From Sinorhizobium sp. B11 (GTDB taxonomy: Bacteria; Pseudomonadota; Alphaproteobacteria; Rhizobiales; Rhizobiaceae), in assembly GCA_039725955.1 (NCBI GenBank), contig CP091034.1, positions 1,426,001-1,490,000 of the forward strand: 64,000 nucleotides of DNA. The letters run 5' to 3'. Under the pieces are notes generated by a model. The model had not been told where the DNA came from, ran no database searches, and saw nothing but the letters and a program-made list of their open reading frames with translations. The position numbers and the translations under genes are program-made. The first letter of the stretch is position 1; every line of letters begins with the position of its first letter. Below, piece by piece: positions 18,731 through 27,483 of the stretch.

Positions 18731-19324
18731 TTGGCCGTGGATATCGATCTTCGTTTCGAACCTGTCACGGTCGGCCGCTGGGGAGATTTCGAAACGCTGT
18801 TCGGCCCGCAGGGCGCCTTCTACAATTGCTGGTGTGTGGCGCTGCGCCTTCCACATGCTGTCCGCACGAAGATGGAACCTTCGGAGCGCAAGGCCCACAT
18901 GCAGGAGCGCATTTCGGCCGGACCGCCGCCGGGTATTCTCTGTTATGCGGAGGGTGAGCCGGTAGCCTGGGTGCAGGTGGGGCCGCGCAACGACGTGCCG
19001 CAGTTCAATTCACCACGAACGGTCTCGCGGCCGTTGGAGGAGGGTGATGCACATGATCCCTCGATCTGGGCGGTCAGTTGCTTTTTCCTGTTGCCGAAAC
19101 TGCGCGGCAAAGGCTTGAGCCACAGACTTCTCGCCGGCGCCGTCGACTACGCCCGAAGCCAGGGTGCGCGATTGCTGGAAGCCTGTCCGATCGACCAGGT
19201 GAAACAGTCGAAATCGGTCACGCTCTGTATCGGCTCGACGGCGATTTTCGACACAGCCGGTTTCGAGACGATTGCACGGCGCAAGGACGGCCGGCCGCTC
19301 ATGCGGCTGGATTTGCACGCCTGA
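18731..19324 (+). CDS. GNAT-family N-acetyltransferase
   Basis: A 197-residue acetyltransferase-like protein. The acetyl-CoA binding region is LPKLRGKGLSHRLLAGAVDYARSQGA, recognised by RGKGLSHRLL, preceded by a beta strand (WAVSCFFLL). The N-terminal FYNCWCV and GPPPGILCYAEGEPVAWVQVGPR are conserved in a group of uncharacterised GNATs. The TTG at 18731 is well placed behind GGAGG (5-base spacing); a GTG at 18737 is possible. Its 3' end overlaps the convergent HAD-like gene by 26 bases. Substrate unknown. Confidence 0.8.
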   Translation: MAVDIDLRFEPVTVGRWGDFETLFGPQGAFYNCWCVALRLPHAVRTKMEPSERKAHMQERISAGPPPGILCYAEGEPVAWVQVGPRNDVPQFNSPRTVSRPLEEGDAHDPSIWAVSCFFLLPKLRGKGLSHRLLAGAVDYARSQGARLLEACPIDQVKQSKSVTLCIGSTAIFDTAGFETIARRKDGRPLMRLDLHA

Positions 19325-19970
19325 TCGTGTGCGCTGTAAGATGTTGGCTGATGAGTTCGGTGGCATGCGTCCAGTCTCTTGCTCGCGCGATATCGGCGGC
19401 GGCCGCCGGCGCGAAGCGGTGAACGGGTGTGTCAGGCATGAGATGGATGAGCAGGCAATCTGCCACGTGCTCCTTCACGGAATGCAGGTTGCGCGCCATA
19501 TCGTCGATGAACACGACGGGAAGGTCGCGGCCGCCATGCAGCGCCTGCACGATCGGTCCCTTCGGCTGTTCGCTGGCAAGCAGCGGGAAGGTAAGGCCGG
19601 TCCTGTCGAGGAGGCGGCGGCGATGGGCGGAAAACTGCGGCGGCATCGCGGTGAGGAACAGGACGTCGGCATCGTCAGACAGGCGTTCGAGCGTCGAAAC
19701 GACCGGGTCGACAGGCGTCTGCCAGCTTTCCTGGGCCTCGAAGAAATCAAGGATCAGCCGGCTGACATGCTGATCGTCAAGCGCGAGCCCATCCGCCAGC
19801 GACACGATGTTGCCGTGAAGGCGGAAGGAGCGTGGCAGGAATTCGTGGCCGAGACTTTTGAGGTAGAGCTGAAAAGGATCGATGAATTGCAGCACCACAT
19901 CATCGACATCGCAGACGATGAGCGGCCTGTCGCCAAGGCGGATGTGCGAAATGTCGAGTTCGGCGCTCAC
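19299..19970 (-). CDS. HAD-superfamily-like hydrolase
   Basis: A 223-residue protein with the haloacid dehalogenase motif I (VCDVDD, Asp21 and Asp23), a probable motif II threonine in LFLTAMP, and an acidic motif IV in VVFIDDMARN. This fits a phosphatase-type HAD, with no substrate indication. I chose the GTG start at 19970, two bases after the stop of the upstream DUF3572 gene; the longer frame to 20018 overlaps that gene. The tight junction indicates co-translation with DUF3572. Confidence 0.75.
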   Translation of the reverse strand: MSAELDISHIRLGDRPLIVCDVDDVVLQFIDPFQLYLKSLGHEFLPRSFRLHGNIVSLADGLALDDQHVSRLILDFFEAQESWQTPVDPVVSTLERLSDDADVLFLTAMPPQFSAHRRRLLDRTGLTFPLLASEQPKGPIVQALHGGRDLPVVFIDDMARNLHSVKEHVADCLLIHLMPDTPVHRFAPAAAADIARARDWTHATELISQHLTAHTIRRANPAA

Positions 19971-19972
19971 GA

Positions 19973-20287
19973 TCAGTATTCTCCGGAGTCGAGGCCGGGC
20001 GGCGAGAAGTGGCGCCATGCCGCGGTCAACGCTTCCGGCGTCGTGTTCGTCGCCTCGCAGAAGGCGACCGCCGTCGGCTCATGGTTCATGAGGAAATCGA
20101 GCATGCCGGCAAGGAAGCCGGGATCGTTGATCGCGTTGCGCACTTGCTGCGGCTCGACACCTGTCAATGCCAGGAAGCGACCGAAGAGATCCGGGTCGTT
20201 CGCAAGCCAGCCAAGGATGGCGATGGCCGTTTCTTGCGGATCGGCTGTCGCCGCAAGTTGTTTCGAAGTCTTGAAATTGCTTTGCAT
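19973..20287 (-). CDS. DUF3572 family protein
   Basis: A 104-residue, probably all-helical soluble protein of the DUF3572 family (ETAIAILGWLANDPDLFGRFLALTG is characteristic, cited as AILGWLANDPDLFGRF). Function unknown. It is divergent from divK with 132 bases between them and is followed by the HAD-like gene. From memory, the same order next to divK occurs in Sinorhizobium. Confidence 0.8.
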   Translation of the reverse strand: MQSNFKTSKQLAATADPQETAIAILGWLANDPDLFGRFLALTGVEPQQVRNAINDPGFLAGMLDFLMNHEPTAVAFCEATNTTPEALTAAWRHFSPPGLDSGEY

Positions 20288-20419
20288 TGCGGTGGTCGAG
20301 TTACCTTTTCTTCAACCAAATACCGGTAGCTTGCACTATCGGTTTCATGGAGCCATTTGTCAGCTAATGTCTTTATCATGGACATTTGGCTTCAAGAGCG
20401 GACGTAGGGACAACTGATC

Positions 20420-20791
20420 ATGCCCAAACAGGTGATGATTGTAGAAGATAACGAGCTCAACATGAAGCTCTTTCGAGACCTTATCGAGGCCTCGGGCTAT
20501 ACCACGATCCAGACCCGCAACGGCATGGAAGCGCTTGATCTTGCGCGCAAACATCGGCCCGATCTTATTCTGATGGACATTCAGCTTCCGGAAGTCTCCG
20601 GCCTCGAAGTCACCAAGTGGCTGAAGGAAGACGACGACCTGCATGTGATCCCGGTCATCGCCGTCACTGCCTTTGCCATGAAGGGCGACGAGGAGCGGAT
20701 CAGACAGGGCGGTTGCGAAGCCTATGTCTCCAAGCCGATCTCCGTTCCGAAATTTATTGAGACGATCAAGACTTATTTGGGCGACGCCTGA
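20420..20791 (+). CDS. divK: Single-domain response regulator DivK
   Basis: A 123-residue receiver-only protein. The phosphoacceptor is Asp53 in [13 protein letters not shown], with acidic pocket residues in MIVEDNELN and the conserved lysine in YVSKPISV. In alphaproteobacteria DivK, phosphorylated by DivJ and dephosphorylated by PleC, feeds through DivL-CckA to CtrA and sets cell polarity and division. It lies 17 bases before pleD, the same divK-pleD operon as in Caulobacter. I see no full CtrA box (TTAA-N7-TTAA) in the 132-base upstream gap. Confidence 0.95.
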   Translation: MPKQVMIVEDNELNMKLFRDLIEASGYTTIQTRNGMEALDLARKHRPDLILMDIQLPEVSGLEVTKWLKEDDDLHVIPVIAVTAFAMKGDEERIRQGGCEAYVSKPISVPKFIETIKTYLGDA

Positions 20792-20808
20792 GGCATCGGA
20801 AAAGATTC

Positions 20809-22182
20809 ATGACTGCGCGAATACTGGTTGTTGATGATATTCCGGCAAATGTGAAGCTGCTCGAAGCGCGGTTGCTCGCCGAATATTTCGACGTGCTGAC
20901 AGCTGCCGACGGTTACGAGGCGCTGGCGATCTGCGACCGCAACCAGGTCGATCTCATCCTGCTCGACATCATGATGCCTGGCATTGACGGGTTCGAAGTC
21001 TGCGAGCGGCTGAAAGCCAATCCGAAGACCACCCATATTCCCGTCGTCATGGTCACCGCGCTCGACCAGCCGGCAGACCGGGTGCGCGGCCTCAAAGCCG
21101 GCGCCGATGACTTCCTGACAAAGCCCGTCAACGATCTGCAGCTGATTTCGCGCGTAAAAAGCCTGCTGCGCCTGAAGACGCTGAGCGACGAACTGCGCGT
21201 GCGCGCCGAGACCGCCCATACGATGGGCATGGATGAGTTGATGCGCATCGGCGACGGACGCACCGAGGAGGTGGGACAGGTGTTGCTGGTCGATGGCCGT
21301 GCTAACTCGCAGGAGCGTATCATCAAGACGCTGAAGCCTGTTGCCGATGTGGTTGCCCTTTCCGATCCGCAGGCCGCTCTTTTCGAAGCCGCCGAGAACG
21401 CCTTCGAACTCGTCATCGTCAACGCCAATTTCGACGATTACGACCCGCTGCGGCTCTGCTCGCAGTTCCGGTCGCTTGAGCGGACCCGTTTTCTGCCGAT
21501 CCTGATCATCACGGAACAGGGCGCCGACGACATGGTCATCCGGGCGCTCGATCTCGGCGTCAACGACTATATTGTGCGCCCTGTCGATCCGAACGAACTG
21601 GTCGCCCGCAGCCTGACGCAGCTCCGCCGCAAGCGCTACAACGATCGCCTGCGCGCCAGTGTCAAGCAGACGATCGAACTTGCCGTCACCGATCCGTTGA
21701 CCGGTCTGAACAACCGCCGTTATCTCGACAACCATCTCAATGTGCTCTTCAATCGATCGATGGCGCGCGGCCGGCCCCTCTCGGTGCTGATCACCGATAT
21801 CGACCGCTTCAAACAGGTCAACGATACCTATGGCCATGACGGTGGCGATCAGGTGCTGAAGGAATTCGCAACCCGGGTGCGCTCGACCGTCCGCGGCGCT
21901 GATCTCGCCTGCCGTTACGGCGGGGAGGAATTTGTCGTCGTCATGCCCGACACCTCGCCGGAAGTTGCCGCGGCCGTTGCCGAGCGCCTGCGCGCGGCCA
22001 TCGAAAGCACCCCGTTCCTGTTGAAGTCCTCAGGCGAAACGCTGAATATTACGGCCTCTTTCGGCATATCCTCGCGCATATCCTCGGTCATAACGCCCGA
22101 CCAGCTGATGAAGCAGGCGGACCTTGCTCTCTATCAGGCGAAAAATACCGGGCGTAACCGCGTCGTGGCCTCGGCCGCCTGA
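20809..22182 (+). CDS. pleD: Response regulator / diguanylate cyclase PleD
   Basis: A 457-residue c-di-GMP synthase with REC1 (Asp53 in LILLDIMMPGIDG), an adaptor REC2 and a GGDEF domain. The active-site motif GGEEF is at 371-375, and an allosteric product-inhibition site RxxD (RGAD, 362-365) sits five residues before it. REC2 has lost its phosphoacceptor aspartate (VIVNANFDDYD), as expected for the dimerisation adaptor. PleD is activated by phosphorylation of REC1 and drives pole and surface-attachment development. The gene is co-transcribed with divK. Confidence 0.95.
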   Translation: MTARILVVDDIPANVKLLEARLLAEYFDVLTAADGYEALAICDRNQVDLILLDIMMPGIDGFEVCERLKANPKTTHIPVVMVTALDQPADRVRGLKAGADDFLTKPVNDLQLISRVKSLLRLKTLSDELRVRAETAHTMGMDELMRIGDGRTEEVGQVLLVDGRANSQERIIKTLKPVADVVALSDPQAALFEAAENAFELVIVNANFDDYDPLRLCSQFRSLERTRFLPILIITEQGADDMVIRALDLGVNDYIVRPVDPNELVARSLTQLRRKRYNDRLRASVKQTIELAVTDPLTGLNNRRYLDNHLNVLFNRSMARGRPLSVLITDIDRFKQVNDTYGHDGGDQVLKEFATRVRSTVRGADLACRYGGEEFVVVMPDTSPEVAAAVAERLRAAIESTPFLLKSSGETLNITASFGISSRISSVITPDQLMKQADLALYQAKNTGRNRVVASAA

Positions 22183-22691
22183 AGGCACAGCTTTTCGAGG
22201 TGCGTCGCATTGGGTTATCCACTGGCGGTGGCTGGACCTTACGGATATTTAATGTTGATGGCTGCAATGAAGAGGTTGGTTTTTCAACCCGCTAGCCCAA
22301 AAATGGACTTTAAAGCGTGTTTCTTTCGATAACACGTGCCGGCTGATCCAAAAAGCTAGAGGCCGTGAACGAGGCAAGAAGAGCGGACTATAATTGCCTC
22401 CAGAATGACCCCTTCCCGTAAATCGTATTTCAGAAAACGTAACGCTGGCGCCTTACGTAAGGGGAGGGGTGGTGGTATTATTGAGATATATTTCTAATAT
22501 TCTTGATAGGCTAAAATATTGTCCTGTTGGTAAAGCGGAATTGGATGCCTCTTTACACGTTCCAAAACTGGACTTTTAACCATAGAATCATACTCGGAAA
22601 TTTTACCATTAAGAATTTGTTGATTTTCTTTCGTTTTTGAGCAAATCATCGGCTCAGAACAAAAAACGCTCCCGTGGAGGAGTTGTCGATA

Positions 22692-22847
22692 CCCCATGAT
22701 GCTCAGGTCCGCCGCATCTCCTGGGTCGTGGGGTCGGTCGGCTGGTACGCAATCTTAAACGGTTCCTCGTGCCGTTTTGCATGCTGGCCGACCCCCTTTT
22801 CGAAAAAAAACGCCGTCACTTCCCGAAGATGGAAGGGCGGCGTTTTT
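22692..22847 (+). ncRNA. Candidate structured small RNA
   Basis: Three successive stems can form on the plus strand. The first is ACCCCATGA with TCGTGGGGT (about 22692-22736), containing an inner CTCAGG/CCTGGG pair. The second is GGGGTCGGTC with GGCCGACCCC (about 22727-22797), containing AAACGG/CCGTTT. The third is a terminator-like CGCCG...CGGCG hairpin with an inner CTTCC/GGAAG pair (22811-22842), followed by five T. The first two overlap by a few bases and may alternate. The first T run (CTTTT after 22797) could also end transcription. No known family was recognised; strand and ends are inferred. Confidence 0.45.
22811..22847. terminator. Intrinsic terminator in the pleD-rpmG gap
   Basis: CGCCG (22811-22815) pairs with CGGCG (22838-22842) and CTTCC (22819-22823) with GGAAG (22831-22835) across an internal loop. 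TTTTT follows on the plus strand, and an eight-A run precedes it, so it can also act on the minus strand. Confidence 0.65.
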
Positions 22848-22892
22848 CGTGTTTGCGCTAACATCGATGTCAGGCGAACCCGGTACAAACAA

Positions 22893-22920
22893 AAAGCGCG
22901 CACCCGAAGGCGCGCGCTTT
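22893..22920 (-). terminator. rpmG terminator
   Basis: AAAGCGCGC (22893-22901) and GCGCGCTTT (22912-22920) form a 9-bp stem; on the minus strand it runs into a T stretch. It lies 24 bases after the rpmG stop. Confidence 0.8.
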
Positions 22921-22943
22921 TCTAAAACCCGTAAGATCAGTGA

Positions 22944-23111
22944 TTACTTGATCTTGGTTTCCTTGAACTCGACGTGCTTCTTAGCGATCGGGTCGTACTT
23001 GGTCTTCGTCATCTTGTCCGTCATCGTACGGCTGTTCTTCGTCGTGACGTAGAAGAAACCGGTGTCGGCCGTCGACAGAAGCTTGATCTTGATAGTGGTA
23101 GCCTTGGCCAT
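22944..23111 (-). CDS. rpmG: 50S ribosomal protein L33
   Basis: A 55-residue ribosomal protein, read from the reverse strand; it is short and can be missed. The sequence starts [20 protein letters not shown] and ends VEFKETKIK, matching proteobacterial L33 in length and in the KNSRT and KYDP segments. It lacks the zinc-ribbon cysteines, so it is the C-minus form. Its own terminator follows. Standing alone is usual in alphaproteobacteria (rpmB is elsewhere). Confidence 0.95.
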   Translation of the reverse strand: MAKATTIKIKLLSTADTGFFYVTTKNSRTMTDKMTKTKYDPIAKKHVEFKETKIK

Positions 23112-23204
23112 GGTCGTCCTGCCTTTAAGAAAATGAAAGCCGTGGAAAGCCGGATAGGCTCCACGGCAAATTCTGGCGCGAAACTACGAATCTAGCCCGA
23201 AAAG

Positions 23205-24389
23205 TCAAGCCCGCTTTCCGAGGAAAAGCAGTCTTATGCCTGCGAGCAGGGCGTAAAGCCCGAAGAAACCGGCAATTGCATAGGCAAAACCGTTGTTTCC
23301 GGCAACGTCGATGGCAGCGCCGATCACCTGTGGGCCTGCAACGGTACCGACTGCATAACAGAAAACGAAGGCCGCATTAGCCGCCGCAAGGTCCGAACCT
23401 GTCAACCGCGAGCCGAGATGGCTGAGTCCGACAGTGTAGAGGCCGGAGACGCAACCGCCCCAGAAAAGCAGGATGCCGGCCATGAGAAGCCAGTTGTTGA
23501 CGAGGATCGGCAGCATCATCGTGCCGACGAAACCGGTCAGGGCCATCAGTGCCAGCAGGGGACGCTTGTCCTTGATGCGGTCAGAAAGCAGGCCAAGCGG
23601 GATCTGGAAGATGACATTGCCGACACCCATCATGGTGAGGAGCAGGGCGGCTTGCGATTCGGTGAAATGCGCGCGCACCGCAAAGATCGGAAAGAGCGAG
23701 AGACCGCCGGCCTCGACCGCGCCGAAGATGAAGACGGCTGCCGTTGCGGTTGGCACCAGGAAGACGTAGCGCATGAAGTGCAGTTCCGGCTTTTCGTCCA
23801 GAACGGGGCTTTCGTAGCGGGCAATGAAGATCGGGATGGCGGCAAGCAGGATCGCGCAGGCACCGACCAGGAAGGGAAGGATGCCGTCACTGCCGAGCAA
23901 CGAGAAGATCAGCGGCCCTGCCGCAAAACCGATGGACAAGACCGTTGCATAGATGCCGAGCACGAATCCGCGCTTGGACGGCGGTGAAGCGGCGTTGATC
24001 CAGAATTCCGAGAGGATGAAGAGCGTGGTCGTCGCACCGTGGAAGGCGAAGCGCAGCGGGAACCACATCCAGAAGTCCTGCGCATAGTAAAAGCCGAGTG
24101 CGCTGAGCGCCGAGATCAGCACCGCCCACATCATTGTCGGCGCTACACCGTATTTATGGGCAAGCTTGGTGGTGATCGGCGCCGCTACCATCGCCGCGAT
24201 ACCGGCCATCGCGGTGTTGAGGCCGATAAGGGTGGAGGAAATGCCGCGCTTTTCGAGGATGATGCTGAGCAGAGGAAGTCCCAGGCCGATCGCGATGCCC
24301 ACGGCGGAGATGGACGAGACGGCTGCCACCAGAGAAGGCCAATGGATTTCCTCGACATCGCCCGGTGTGCCGTTCCTCGGCTGAGACAT
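23205..24389 (-). CDS. MFS transporter, 12-TMS
   Basis: A 394-residue major-facilitator protein with about 12 membrane segments. It resembles the YcaD/UMF1-type putative transporters: AVGIAIGLGLPLLSIILEKRG near the N-terminus and GLLSDRIKDKRPLL after helix 8 (the repeated motif A). The substrate is unknown. The 250 bases upstream contain an 8-base inverted repeat (ATTTCTTG at 24510-24517, CAAGAAAT at 24537-24544) that could be a regulatory site. It is in the same direction as rpmG and DUF983. Confidence 0.8.
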   Translation of the reverse strand: MSQPRNGTPGDVEEIHWPSLVAAVSSISAVGIAIGLGLPLLSIILEKRGISSTLIGLNTAMAGIAAMVAAPITTKLAHKYGVAPTMMWAVLISALSALGFYYAQDFWMWFPLRFAFHGATTTLFILSEFWINAASPPSKRGFVLGIYATVLSIGFAAGPLIFSLLGSDGILPFLVGACAILLAAIPIFIARYESPVLDEKPELHFMRYVFLVPTATAAVFIFGAVEAGGLSLFPIFAVRAHFTESQAALLLTMMGVGNVIFQIPLGLLSDRIKDKRPLLALMALTGFVGTMMLPILVNNWLLMAGILLFWGGCVSGLYTVGLSHLGSRLTGSDLAAANAAFVFCYAVGTVAGPQVIGAAIDVAGNNGFAYAIAGFFGLYALLAGIRLLFLGKRA

Positions 24390-24640
24390 TTATCCATCCT
24401 TAGAGAAGTATGCGGACGAATCGTCCGTCTGGTGCCACATAGAAAGACATAGGCATGCCAAATCCAAGTGACGGGCAGGGTTTCACAATAGTTCTGGCAT
24501 CCGCCGGCGATTTCTTGAGTGTAAGCTTTCCCCATACAAGAAATGATGAGCGTATCTTTCCTCTGCAGATAGTCGGCTACAAGCCCTGACGCTCTGGCCG
24601 CTGCCACTACACGCGAAATATGTCTGGAAGGTGAAGGTGT

Positions 24641-25093
24641 TCAAGCTTGGCGGCCGGGTGTGTCGTAATCATCGGGTTCATCATCATGGCCGCCGAAACC
24701 ATGCATCTTCAACGCCCACTGCAAGCCTATGACTCCGCCTTTGATAGGCTGGATCGAGACAAGCGCCGTGATGACGGTGATCGGTGCCCAGATGGCAAGA
24801 TGCACCCAGACCGGCAGCACGAAGACCATGTCAGTCAGCATGAAGCCGCCAATGACGACGTGGCCGAGCACCAGGATGACGAGATAGGGCGGCAGGTCGT
24901 CGGCGCGCTGGTGATACATTGCCTCGCCGCAAGCGGCGCAATGGTCGACCGGCTTGAGGAATGCGCGGAACAGTTTGCCGCTGCCGCAGGCCGGACAGCG
25001 GTTCAGCAGGCCGCGCATGATGGAGCGTCCGAGCGGGCGCTCGACATCGGGCGTATCCCCATAGCGGACGACCTCGTTTGTCGGTGTGCTCAC
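24641..25093 (-). CDS. DUF983 membrane protein
   Basis: A 150-residue protein with an N-terminal zinc-ribbon-like part (RCPACGSGKLF...CAACGEAM, a CX2C-X16-CX2C pattern) and two membrane segments (about 72-92 and 96-116). This is the DUF983 family; some members lie near cytochrome oxidase genes, but no such neighbours exist here. It follows rnr by 18 bases on the same strand, so it is probably co-transcribed with topA-rnr. Confidence 0.85.
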   Translation of the reverse strand: MSTPTNEVVRYGDTPDVERPLGRSIMRGLLNRCPACGSGKLFRAFLKPVDHCAACGEAMYHQRADDLPPYLVILVLGHVVIGGFMLTDMVFVLPVWVHLAIWAPITVITALVSIQPIKGGVIGLQWALKMHGFGGHDDEPDDYDTPGRQA

Positions 25094-25111
25094 GATCTTT
25101 CCTTTCCGGAA

Positions 25112-27448
25112 CTAGCGCCGCCCGCGCGGCGGACGCGTTCCGATCTTCTTGCGGGCGCGATTTGCATCGCGTTTCCCTGCCTTGTGGAAGGAGCGCACAG
25201 CCGTCGGCATCTTGCGTCCTTCGCTCAGCATCTCGAAGCGCAGGGCGCCCGCAAGCGGGATCGCCTCGGCCAGGCGCACGGTCACATCGTCGCCGAGACG
25301 ATAGCCGAGACCTGTCTTTTCACCTGATAACGCCTGATGTGCCTCGTCATAGATGAAGTAGTCGGTGCCGAGCGTAGATATAGGGATGAAGCCGTCCGCA
25401 CCATAGTCCGGCAGCATGATAAACAGGCCTGACTTGGTAACGCCTGAAACGCGCCCCTCAAATTCCTGGCCGACACGTCCGGCAAGGTGATGAGCGATGA
25501 GGCGATCGACGGTCTCGCGTTCGGCAGCCATGGCGCGGCGCTCGAAAGTGGAGATTTCGGCGGCGATGTCGTCGAGCGTCGCTTCCTCTTCCGGCGTGAT
25601 GCCGCCTTCGCCGAAGCCGAGCGAGCCAACCAGCGCGCGATGCACGATAAGGTCGGCATAGCGCCGGATCGGCGAGGTGAAGTGCGCGTATTTCATCAGG
25701 TTTAGGCCGAAGTGGCCGATATTCTCGGGACTGTAGATGGCCTGGCTCTGCGAGCGCAGCACCATTTCGTTGACCATGGTCTGGTGCGGCGTGCCATCTG
25801 CCTTGGCGAGGATGCCGTTGAAGTTGTTGGCGCGCATGTTGCCGCCCTTGGCAAGTGATATGCCGAGCGTGGCGAGGAATTCGCGCAGCACTTCCTGCTT
25901 GGCAAGCGTCGGCCCATCGTGGATGCGGTAGATCAGCGGCTGGCGCTTTTTCTCCAGCGTCTCTGCAGCCGAGACGTTCGCCTGGATCATCATCTCTTCG
26001 ATCAGCTTGTGTGCGTCGAGACGAGGCGGCACGTGGACCCGGTCGACGGTACCATCGGGCTTCAGCAGGATCTTGCGCTCGGGCATGTCGAGCTCGAGCG
26101 GCTGTCGACGTTCGCGGCCGCGCTTCATCGTCTCGTAGGCGTGCCAGAGTGGCTTGAGGATCGGCTCAAGCATCGGCCCGGTCTTGTCGTCGGGCTTGCC
26201 GTCGATTGCCGCCTGTGCCTGCTGGTAGGAGAGCTTCGCCGCACTCTTCATCATGATGCGGTGGAAGGTATGGCCGATCTTGCGACCGTCCTTCGAGAAG
26301 ACCATGCGCACGGCAAGGGCAGGGCGGTCCACGCCTTCCTTCAGCGAGCAGAGATCGTTGGAAATTCGTTCCGGCAGCATCGGCACGACCCGATCCGGAA
26401 AATAGACGGAGTTGCCCCGCTTCAACGCTTCCCTGTCGAGCGGCGAATTCGGCCGCACATACCAGGAGACATCGGCAATCGCGACCGTGACGATGACGCC
26501 GCCCGCATTGTCTTCCGATGGATCATTCTCGGCATAGACGGCGTCGTCATGGTCCTTGGCATCGGCCGGGTCGATGGTGATCAGCGGCAGGTCACGCCAG
26601 TCTTCCCGATGCGACATCGTGGCAGGCTTGGCGTCATCCGCCTCTGCGACGGCGGCCGGCGGGAAGACATGCGGAATGCCGTGCGCGTGGATTGCGATCA
26701 TCGAGATCGCCTTTTCCGAACCGACGGAGCCGATGACAGAAAGCACCTTGGCACGAGCCAGGCCGAAACGGCCGAGACGCGCAACTTCCACCTCGACCAG
26801 ATCCCCGTCCTTGGCATCGCCCTTATAGTCGGGGTCGATAACCATTTCCTCGCCGCGCCGGTCGATCGGCAGAAGGCGTCCGGCACCACCCGGCGCGTCC
26901 TTGAAGACACCCATGCTGGCGCCCCGACGCTTGTCGATCACCTTGATGATGCGTGCGGTATAGGCCGGGCCGCCACGATCGACTGCCGGGAATATCTTGG
27001 CAAGGATGCGGTCACCCATGCCGGCAACCGGTGCCTTGCTCTTGCCCTGACGGCCCGCCGGCGATTGCTGGCGAATGGCAACGGCTGGCGCCACGCCCTG
27101 GTCTTCCGGCCACTCGGCCGGGCGGCCGATCAGCTCGCCATCCTTGTCGCGCGTGGTGATGTCGAGCACGGTGACGGGTGGCAGCGCACCCGGCCGGATC
27201 AGCGACTTGCGGGTCTTCTGCAGCATGCCTTCCTGCTCCAGCTCCTGCAGCAGGCGCTTGAGTTCGACGCGGCTTTCGCCCTTCAGCCCGAAGGCCTTCG
27301 CGAGCTCGCGCTTGGAGGCTTTCTGCGGATGCTCGGCGATGAAACGCAGGATGACGTCTCGCGGCGGCAGGATGCCGTGCACGATGTTCAGCGGCTCAGG
27401 CGCAGGTTCCTTGCTCGCGCGTCCGAATTTTCCCGGGCGCTTGCCCAT
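25112..27448 (-). CDS. rnr: Ribonuclease R
   Basis: A 3'-5' exoribonuclease of about 778 residues that digests structured RNA. An N-terminal winged-helix part (PRDVILRFIAEHPQKASKREL) and cold-shock domains precede the RNB catalytic domain with DITIDPADAKDHDDAVY-type metal site, seen as TIDPADAKDHDDAVYAE, and FPDRVVPMLPERISNDLCSL. A C-terminal S1 domain (FEGRVSGVTKSGLFI) ends in a basic tail. The ATG at 27448 starts MGKRPGKFGR; a GTG at 27481 would begin two bases after the topA stop. Probably one transcript with topA. Confidence 0.94.
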   Translation of the reverse strand: MGKRPGKFGRASKEPAPEPLNIVHGILPPRDVILRFIAEHPQKASKRELAKAFGLKGESRVELKRLLQELEQEGMLQKTRKSLIRPGALPPVTVLDITTRDKDGELIGRPAEWPEDQGVAPAVAIRQQSPAGRQGKSKAPVAGMGDRILAKIFPAVDRGGPAYTARIIKVIDKRRGASMGVFKDAPGGAGRLLPIDRRGEEMVIDPDYKGDAKDGDLVEVEVARLGRFGLARAKVLSVIGSVGSEKAISMIAIHAHGIPHVFPPAAVAEADDAKPATMSHREDWRDLPLITIDPADAKDHDDAVYAENDPSEDNAGGVIVTVAIADVSWYVRPNSPLDREALKRGNSVYFPDRVVPMLPERISNDLCSLKEGVDRPALAVRMVFSKDGRKIGHTFHRIMMKSAAKLSYQQAQAAIDGKPDDKTGPMLEPILKPLWHAYETMKRGRERRQPLELDMPERKILLKPDGTVDRVHVPPRLDAHKLIEEMMIQANVSAAETLEKKRQPLIYRIHDGPTLAKQEVLREFLATLGISLAKGGNMRANNFNGILAKADGTPHQTMVNEMVLRSQSQAIYSPENIGHFGLNLMKYAHFTSPIRRYADLIVHRALVGSLGFGEGGITPEEEATLDDIAAEISTFERRAMAAERETVDRLIAHHLAGRVGQEFEGRVSGVTKSGLFIMLPDYGADGFIPISTLGTDYFIYDEAHQALSGEKTGLGYRLGDDVTVRLAEAIPLAGALRFEMLSEGRKMPTAVRSFHKAGKRDANRARKKIGTRPPRGRR

Positions 27449-27483
27449 GGCTCTCGTAGTCTCGCGCGGTTCTCTCGCCACTC

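Larger units (their letters stand above)
22183..22943. other. Intergenic region pleD-rpmG with repeats and structured RNA
   Basis: This 761-base gap has no convincing gene. A 67-codon minus-strand frame (22494-22697) lies in an AT-rich patch and has no family look. An 18-base imperfect direct repeat (CCAAAA-TGGACTTT core, 16 of 18 identical) occurs at 22297-22314 and 22562-22579. From about 22690 to 22850 the DNA is packed with inverted repeats ending in T runs, and the rpmG terminator is at 22893-22920. Confidence 0.75.

Noticed and set aside
20288..20419. CtrA box before divK
   Set aside because: No TTAA-N7-TTAA match found in the gap, so I did not list a site.
22494..22697. A 67-codon minus-strand frame in the pleD-rpmG gap
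   Set aside because: AT-rich patch, no ribosome site or family look; stop codons are simply rare by chance.
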